This document shows, piece by piece, positions 1 to 7,027 of a DNA stretch of 7,027 nt. Both the position numbers and the translations under genes were made by a program. How positions within the stretch are numbered: position 1 is the stretch's first letter; each line of letters begins with the position of its first letter. The stretch comes from CAWBLP01 sp963789495. GTDB taxonomy: Bacteria > Pseudomonadota > Alphaproteobacteria > Acetobacterales > Acetobacteraceae. Below the pieces are notes generated by a model. That model was not told where the DNA came from and searched no databases. It worked only from the letters and a program-made list of their open reading frames with translations. The stretch spans positions 1 through 7,027 of the forward strand of contig CAWBLP010000017.1 of assembly GCA_963789495.1 (NCBI GenBank), in the 5' to 3' direction.

Positions 1-165
1 TTACATCCCTACATGCTTGGTTCGACAGCCGATAATCCAGCGCCCGCGCCCGCAGCCTCACCTTAAGGCGATCTTATATTTATCCAACATTAGAACCTCG
101 CATTCCTCCGAACGGACTAGCCACGCTGGGAAAGGCATCGCATTTGGCGGGGCACGGAGCCGGCA

Positions 166-193
166 GCCAGATCGAGAACGCGCCTGATCTGGC
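166..193. repeat. Small inverted repeat (8-bp stem, 12-nt loop)
   Basis: GCCAGATC at 166-173 is the exact reverse complement of GATCTGGC at 186-193, with a 12-nt loop between them. No T run follows on either strand, so it does not look like an intrinsic terminator. It lies 16 bp from the larger hairpin at 210-320 and may belong to the same structured non-coding region. Confidence 0.5.
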
Positions 194-209
194 GCAGCAA
201 GACTCCTTG

Positions 210-320
210 GCACGGAGAAGAGCCAGGACGCGGCAGGGCCACAGGAGTCGGTGATGGCTCCATGGCCGTTGTGCCCTCACCAACTCCGTGGCCCTCCGTG
301 TCCTCGTTCTTCCTCCGTGT
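210..320. repeat. Long imperfect inverted repeat with CACGGAG units
   Basis: The left arm 210-258 and the reverse complement of the right arm 273-320 align over about 50 columns. I count 41 identities, six mismatches and three single-base gaps. Three mismatches are G versus A, which become G-U wobble pairs in an RNA hairpin. The arms share CACGGAG, AGGAC and AGGGCCAC blocks, and the loop is about 14 nt (259-272). Within the right arm the unit CTCCGTG recurs at 284, 294 and 313. The element lies about 190 bp beyond the mfd stop in the direction of mfd transcription, so it could fold in an mfd 3' transcript. It may be a copy of a dispersed palindromic intergenic repeat or a small non-autonomous element. 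I cannot test the copy number from this window. Confidence 0.65.
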
Positions 321-507
321 TGAAAGCCTTGCCTTGCTCAGCCACAAGCCTCCACCCAAACCCGACCCGCGGTCCCACCCCACCGCCAAACCGGATCATC
401 CCTGAACAGCACGCCACAGCGCCACCGCGCCGGTATCGCCAGCAGTCCACATCACCCCCGCCACCAAGCGCGCAGCCGCCCGCCCAACCCCCAACGCCCG
501 GGGCCGA

Positions 508-3956
<3,449 letters not shown>

Positions 3957-3960
<4 letters not shown>

Positions 3961-4229
3961 CGGCTCAGAAAGTCCTTGATTCGCAGCAGCATGGGCGTCG
4001 CTGCCTGCGGTGGGATCGGGCGGCGGCCGGTCAGCCAGTCCGCCAGCTCCACATCCGGTGTTTCCAGCAACGCTTCCAGCGCGGTCAGGTCGCAATCCGT
4101 GAACGCCGCCAGGTTCGTGCGGACGAAACCGCCCAGCATGAGGTCGTTCTCGAACGTGCCGCGATGGGTGGCGCGGAAGAGAAGGCGGCGGCGCCTAAAA
4201 TCGAAGGCAGCGGAGGCGGGATCAGTCAT
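3957..4229 (-). CDS. sdhE: SdhE/Sdh5-family FAD assembly factor 2 (DUF339)
   Basis: This is a 90-residue protein of the SdhE (YgfY, Sdh5) family, small cytoplasmic factors that promote covalent attachment of FAD to the succinate dehydrogenase flavoprotein SdhA. The family signature RGxxE is present as RGTFEND at residues 23-29, preceded by the typical basic stretch RRRRLLFRATH. The rest is the expected short helical domain, including LMLGGFV, and the length is normal for alphaproteobacterial members. I chose the ATG at 4227-4229, giving MTDPASAAFDF. A TTG seven codons upstream (4250) is in frame but less likely. The gene is intact, unlike its neighbour. Its TGA stop overlaps the mfd ATG by four bases (ATGA), so both are probably on one transcript. 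The sdhE-mfd order is familiar from alphaproteobacteria and supports both identifications. The role is inferred from the family. Confidence 0.9.
3973..3977 (-). promoter_or_regulatory. Likely ribosome binding site for mfd inside sdhE
   Basis: On the minus strand AAGGA lies 12 nt upstream of the mfd ATG, inside the last codons of sdhE. The spacing is slightly long. Together with the ATGA stop-start overlap it suggests that mfd is translated partly by coupling to sdhE. Confidence 0.45.
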
Positions 4230-4534
4230 CGGCTCGCCGACATATAGCAATCCGGGCAGGGGAGACTAGCCCTGGACCAGCCAAAGGCTCGGCCATCAAG
4301 GCCGGAGGGGGGGTACGTCTTTGATTGGCCAAGGGAGGCAGACAAAGACACACTGGGTGGTCGCTTCTGGGGACAAAATTCGCGTGGACTGTCGGTACTG
4401 CGGCTGAGCGAACTCCCTCTGACGGCGTGATGGATTACAAACGGGTTCCGTCCCCGGAAAGCAAAGCTAGCAAACAACGACCGGCTATCTTAATGATCCG
4501 AGGGTAATCACACTGTTGGGGTCGAGAGACAATT
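4230..4534. other. Divergent intergenic region between sdhE and the CHASE2 gene
   Basis: About 305 bp separates two divergently transcribed genes, so it should carry promoters for both, but no strong sigma-70 pair is visible. Toward sdhE there is a TGC-TATATG at 4241-4249 resembling an extended -10 box, but it lies only about 12 nt from the start codon and lacks a good -35. Toward the CHASE2 gene there is an A/T-rich TATCTT at 4486-4491 with no convincing -35. Two short dyads are visible: CGGCC-N5-GGCCG at 4290-4304 and TTCCG-N4-CGGAA at 4446-4459. Small open frames here have no recognisable product. It is less GC-rich than mfd. I see no tRNA or known RNA family. Confidence 0.45.
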
Positions 4535-5525
4535 ATGTCCGTTGGGGGGTACGGCCGTGGCGTGCGTACCGTCCTGTCGGGCGGTTGGCGCGTGGCACGC
4601 AACGTTCTGGCGGTCTTCGCGGTCGTCTTGCTAGTGCGTGTCGTAGACCCGCTTGGTGTCGACGAGGCCTTGACCCAGCGCGTCGACGACATCGTCGTCC
4701 GAGTACCTCTCGGCGCGATATCCAAGCACCGGCCAGGACCGCACGATTGTCGTTATGATCGACGACGCCTATCTTGCTTGGCGCAGGCTTACTTGGCCGA
4801 TTCCGCTCAGCGAGCATGCCGGCATTGTGGCCCGGCTGCAGGAGGCGGGCGCCCGTTCGATCTTTCTTGACATCGTCTACGAGACGGAGCGCGGTGTTCC
4901 AGGTTCGGCTGAGGCGTTCGGTCGCTTGCTGCGCGACATCCGTGCCGGCCATCCCGCAGGGGATGGACGACAGGAGGTCAAGGGAGTACCGGTGCTGCTC
5001 GCAGACCTGTTCGGTAAGCTGACCCCCACACGCCGTTGTAGGGACCGCGATCTACCACGCGGCATGACGCTGTCCTCCATTGCTTGCGAGGCGACGGCGG
5101 TCGTACCCATCCAACTCCCCACCGAGCACTCGACCTACCCCGCCGTCCAGTCAGCCTATGGCTGTGGGGGGGTTTGGCCGACGCCCGCATTCGCGCAATT
5201 CGAGGCCACCGAACGCGAGGAGATACCAGTCTGCGACCACCCGCGGCTCGACCTTCCGCCACTATTTGTTGTGTGGGGCAATGCCGTCTCCACACGCATG
5301 GCGAACCGCCCAGGCTATGAGACTTGCCGCTACCGCCAGGACCGGCTGGGCCTGATCGAGAGTGCCGAAGTGGTGATCCGCGGGTTATTATTCGGTCTCA
5401 ATCATGTCTTCGCTGATCCCTCTCCTTGTATGTACACCGACACTATCTCTGCATCGACTTTGTACGATGACAGTCCACAGGGGATTGCACTGGTTCGTCG
5501 CTTCATCAACGGCCGCCATGTTCTA
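4535..5525 (+). pseudogene. CHASE2 sensor-domain membrane protein, 5' portion (split by the IS)
   Basis: This is the N-terminal two thirds of a CHASE2-domain protein. CHASE2 is an extracytoplasmic sensory domain usually anchored by an N-terminal helix and followed by several more helices, often ahead of cyclase or kinase domains. The likely start is the ATG at 4535, with a weak GAGAG six bases upstream. An N-terminal basic segment precedes a hydrophobic helix (NVLAVFAVVLLVRVVDPLGV). The CHASE2 core follows: YPSTGQDRTIVVMIDDAYL, then WPIPLSEHAGIVARLQEAG, then FLDIVYE. To read this continuously the frame must shift by one base near 4697, where GTCGTCC appears to carry an extra G. From 4698 the frame is open to the IS boundary at 5525. 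The end of CHASE2 lies beyond the element at 6657. As it stands, translation would run out of frame or into antisense IS sequence, so the gene is inactivated. The ligand is unknown. Confidence 0.8.
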
Positions 5526-6580
5526 AGCAGGGATTCGTTGGTTGCCCAGCGGAAGTGGCGCTCGCTCTTGATTGAGCGCACTCACGGCTTGGTGGATCGC
5601 CCCATCGAGTTGCTCGGGATCGGCGAAGGTCTGATGGGCGAGATGATGCGCCTTGAGGTCCCGCCAGACGCCTTCGATGTCATTGAGCTCTGGCGCATAC
5701 TTAGGGAGCCACTCGACGGTGAGCCAATGGGCACGGGCGGCGAGCGCTGCCCGGGAGAGTTTGCTGGTGTGGATTGGACCATTGTCCTCGACCAGAACCA
5801 CCGGTTTGACAGGCTGTCCGGGCTTGGGCCCGTAGAGCCGGTCCAGTTGTTCGAGATGGGCGATGAAGTCGCTGCTGCGCTTGGTCGGACTGGTGTGCAC
5901 GATGAGCTGGCGCGTGACGTGATCGAACGAACCCACCATCGCCACCTTCCTGGCTTGTCCTGGCGCAGGAACACGTAAATCAGCGCCTGCCTTCGCCCAG
6001 ACCCGGGCGAGATAGGGATGCGTCAGCGCCTCGCTCTCGTCGCCGTAAAGCAAAACGATGTCGCCAGCGGTGGCCTGCTGTTTGCGCAGTTGCAGGCGCA
6101 GACCAACCCGCTCGACATCGGCGGCAACCTGGCGCCCCTTCAGCGTGTGCCGCGGACGCCGCCAGCGGAACTTTTTTTGCGCAGAGCCTTGGACAATTGC
6201 GAGCGGCTGATACGCACGCCCTCGCGGTTTTCGATTTCGGCGCGCAACCGGGGAATGGTCCAGTTGTGCCGATCCGCCACAGGTTCCTCGAGGAGCGGCA
6301 CCGCAACACGCAGGGCTGCCTCGCTCTTCATCGGTGCCGGCCCGGGTGCGACGGTGGCCTTCAAGGCCGCGATACCGCCACGCATGAAGTCGCTCCGCCA
6401 CAGGCGGACCGTGTCCTCGCGCACGCCAAATGCCTCGGCAATCCGCGCGCTGGTCCAGCCAGCCAATGTCAGACGAACGGCTCGGGCGCGGTCTGCCTCG
6501 CCACGATCACGCGAACCGGCGAGCGCCACCAGAGCCGCTTGTTGCTCTTCGCTCGCTGAAAGGGGCGATCTGCCCGTCAT
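5523..6580 (-). CDS. IS630-family transposase, two frames joined by -1 frameshift
   Basis: This is a DDE (RNase H-fold) transposase that cuts and joins the element ends at TA targets. The first frame (6580 down to a TGA at 6140-6142) carries the helix-turn-helix region SARIAEAFGVREDTVRLW. The second frame carries the catalytic core. The frames join at an A7 run (6172-6178), where a -1 slip gives ALRKKKFRWRRPRHTLKGRQ, a typical IS630 junction. The joined protein is 352 residues, the normal length. Catalytic candidates are Asp in LLYGDESEA (codon 6039-6041), Asp in VLVEDNGPIH (5784-5786) and Glu in ELNDIEGVW (5673-5675), with 36 residues between the last two. I prefer the ATG at 6578-6580; an in-frame GTG at 6587-6589 is possible. 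The TAG stop (5523-5525) uses the flanking TA plus one host base. All catalytic residues are intact, so the element may be active. Confidence 0.9.
5524..5525. repeat. TA target-site duplication, left copy
   Basis: The TA immediately outside the left inverted repeat matches the TA at 6655-6656. The reconstructed target is CTAG, the site preference described for IS630. Confidence 0.85.
5526..5545 (+). repeat. IS left terminal inverted repeat
   Basis: The end reads AGCAGGGATTCG inward. The first five bases match the other end exactly, and the next several match only if a one-base gap is allowed. The transposase C-terminal codons (Arg-Ile-Pro-Ala) lie inside this repeat. The inner limit is approximate. 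Confidence 0.65.
6140..6580 (-). CDS. IS630 transposase first frame (N-terminal DNA-binding part)
   Basis: Without frameshifting, translation from the ATG at 6580 gives a 146-residue protein that stops just after the A7 run, with a divergent tail after RKK. It holds the helix-turn-helix domains that recognise the terminal repeats but no catalytic residues. In other insertion sequences such a short product can bind the ends and inhibit transposition; that role here is inference only. Confidence 0.7.
   Translation of the reverse strand: MTGRSPLSASEEQQAALVALAGSRDRGEADRARAVRLTLAGWTSARIAEAFGVREDTVRLWRSDFMRGGIAALKATVAPGPAPMKSEAALRVAVPLLEEPVADRHNWTIPRLRAEIENREGVRISRSQLSKALRKKSSAGGVRGTR
6172..6178 (-). 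promoter_or_regulatory. A7 slippery run, probable -1 frameshift site
   Basis: On the minus strand CGC AAA AAA AGT is read in the first frame. Slipping back one base on the A run gives AAA AAG TTC CGC and enters the catalytic frame. Both tRNA slippage and polymerase slippage would work on seven A residues. An indel in the homopolymer, natural or from sequencing, would look the same. Confidence 0.6.
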
Positions 6581-6634
6581 GTCCTGCACCCTGCGAATCG
6601 GTGCCGGCAGCGAATCGTACCTACCATCCGTTGG

Positions 6635-6654
6635 TCAAGCTGGCGGATTCTGCT
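6635..6654 (-). repeat. IS right terminal inverted repeat
   Basis: Read inward from 6654 on the minus strand the end is AGCAGAATCCGCC. It matches the left end at AGCAG and, with a one-base gap, partly beyond. This is the end nearest the transposase start, so it should also hold the transposase promoter. I could not pick out convincing -35 and -10 boxes. Confidence 0.6.
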
Positions 6655-6656
6655 TA
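6655..6656. repeat. TA target-site duplication, right copy
   Basis: This is the second TA copy. Dropping it together with 5526-6654 restores CTAG and the CHASE2 reading frame. Confidence 0.85.
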
Positions 6657-7027
6657 GTGGGGACGAACCTCTCAGGCGAGGCAGATCGTGTGATCTCACC
6701 GATCCACGGCAGCATTCCTGGCGTCTACCTACATGCAATGGCATTAGACAATCTGTTGGTCGCCAACGCGCAACGGCCCGGCCGCCCGATGCCGCGCTAT
6801 TGGCAGGTGGATCAGCAAACCTTCCTGGGTTTCAGCATCGAATCCTGGATTGCCAGCTTGTTCATTGCAGGCTGGGTATCGAGCGACTACCTTATAGGGC
6901 GCGCGGTACGCTTTCGGACTATGCCACGCTATCGGTTGCAACGCCCAATTCATCCAGGCCGTACGGCGTTCGTCGCGCGCGGCTTAATTATGGTAGCGAT
7001 CCTTTACGTTGCGTGCGTTTGGGACTG
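6657..7027 (+). pseudogene. CHASE2 sensor-domain membrane protein, 3' portion (continues past the window)
   Basis: Read in frame from 6657 as the continuation of the codon at 5525, this 123-codon segment has no stop. The junction reads GRHVLVGTNLSGEADRVISP, followed by GSIPGVYLHAMALDNLL, which is the conserved C-terminal core of CHASE2 domains (the PGVxxHAxALDNLL pattern). Two hydrophobic stretches follow, SWIASLFIAGWV and ARGLIMVAILYVA, consistent with membrane helices after the sensor domain. The coding frame is open to the right edge, so any cytoplasmic output domain lies outside the window. Separated from its start by the insertion sequence, this part has no evident initiation signal of its own. 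The continuity of conserved sequence across the excised element is the strongest evidence for the whole CHASE2 call. Confidence 0.85.

Larger units (their letters stand above)
1..507. other. Gene-free region downstream of mfd
   Basis: No supported gene. Open frames here (for example 117-389 minus and 251 onward plus) have low-complexity, Pro/Arg/Ser-rich translations with no recognisable domain, as expected from chance in high-GC DNA. The recognisable content is two inverted repeats, at 166-193 and 210-320, listed separately. Positions 340-507 are strongly C-rich on the plus strand and show no clear structure. I looked for a rho-independent terminator after the mfd stop on the minus strand and saw no GC-rich stem followed by a T run. 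The first 66 bases are open in plus frame 1 up to a TAA at 64-66 and could be the tail of a gene entering from the left. Twenty-one codons are too few to identify it. Confidence 0.6.
5526..6654 (-). mobile_element. IS630-family insertion sequence, 1,129 bp
   Basis: The element is a complete IS630-family insertion sequence with one transposase gene on the minus strand, imperfect terminal inverted repeats starting AGCAG at both ends, and flanking TA duplications. The boundaries rest on three agreeing observations: the matching TA-AGCAG termini, the transposase reading frame spanning nearly the full length, and the exact restoration of the interrupted CHASE2 frame when 5526-6656 is removed. Size, DDE transposase and TA target are all typical of the family. 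The element with one TA is 1,131 bp, a multiple of three, so the flanking gene stays in the same frame numerically but meets stop codons inside the element. I cannot assign a named element. Confidence 0.92.

Noticed and set aside
1..66. Tail of a gene entering from the left edge on the plus strand
   Set aside because: Only 21 open codons, with no recognisable sequence, and another frame stays open longer. It cannot be supported.
210..320. CRISPR array suggested by the repeated CTCCGTG units
   Set aside because: The units are short, irregularly spaced (284, 294, 313) and part of an inverted repeat, without uniform spacers or cas genes.
117..389. 90-codon minus-strand open frame across the hairpin
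   Set aside because: Its codons simply read the CACGGAG-type units (TRRKNEDTEGHG). This looks like translation of a non-coding repeat.
4241..4249. Extended -10 promoter for sdhE
   Set aside because: TGC-TATATG is suggestive, but there is no -35 match and it leaves almost no leader, so it is too weak to list as a promoter.
4486..4491. Promoter -10 for the CHASE2 gene
   Set aside because: TATCTT has no acceptable -35 at 16-18 bp. This is common in A/T-richer intergenic DNA.
4325..4507. 60-codon plus-strand open frame upstream of the CHASE2 gene
   Set aside because: No ribosome binding site, domain or coding bias could be seen. It is probably chance.
4755..5978. 407-codon plus-strand frame treated as one protein
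   Set aside because: Only the part up to 5525 is CHASE2. The remainder is antisense to the transposase, an accident of the IS insertion.

Overview
The window looks like a chromosomal segment of a high-GC alphaproteobacterium, probably from the Rhodospirillales/Acetobacterales. The reasons are the strong G/C bias at third codon positions in mfd, the alphaproteobacterial-style Mfd sequence, and the sdhE-mfd gene pair. The lineage is inferred from sequence character, not from a search.

Layout: (1) Positions 1-507 hold no gene I can support. They do contain a long imperfect hairpin (210-320) built from CACGGAG-type units and a smaller 8-bp hairpin (166-193). (2) Positions 508-3960, minus strand, are the whole length of mfd, the transcription-repair coupling factor. 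The reading frame is broken by five single-base indels, while the protein between the breaks is well conserved. (3) Positions 3957-4229, minus strand, are an intact sdhE-like gene whose stop codon overlaps the mfd start (ATGA), so the two form an operon. (4) Positions 4230-4534 are a divergent intergenic region. (5) From 4535 to the right edge, plus strand, runs a gene for a membrane-anchored CHASE2 sensor-domain protein. It has one apparent frameshift near 4697 and is split by an IS630-family insertion sequence (5526-6654). Removing the element and one TA copy rejoins the CHASE2 frame exactly at 5525/6657, and the joined sequence reads through a typical CHASE2 C-terminal core into membrane helices. 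The gene leaves the window at 7027.

The insertion sequence encodes a DDE transposase of about 352 residues in two overlapping frames joined at an A7 run, consistent with -1 frameshifting. Its stop codon lies outside the element: it is the TAG formed by the duplicated TA and the next base of a CTAG target.

How the parts relate: sdhE (flavinylation of succinate dehydrogenase) and mfd (clearing stalled RNA polymerase and recruiting repair) are housekeeping genes that share a transcript. The divergent CHASE2 gene is unrelated accessory signalling or membrane material that has been inactivated. Six frame breaks in two genes point either to sequencing error or to real decay. This cannot be settled from the window, and it is the main caveat for anyone using this annotation. 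I do not see an undescribed multi-gene system here. The most interesting items are the exactly reconstructable IS insertion, the borrowed stop codon, the long intergenic hairpin and the non-random indel pattern in mfd.
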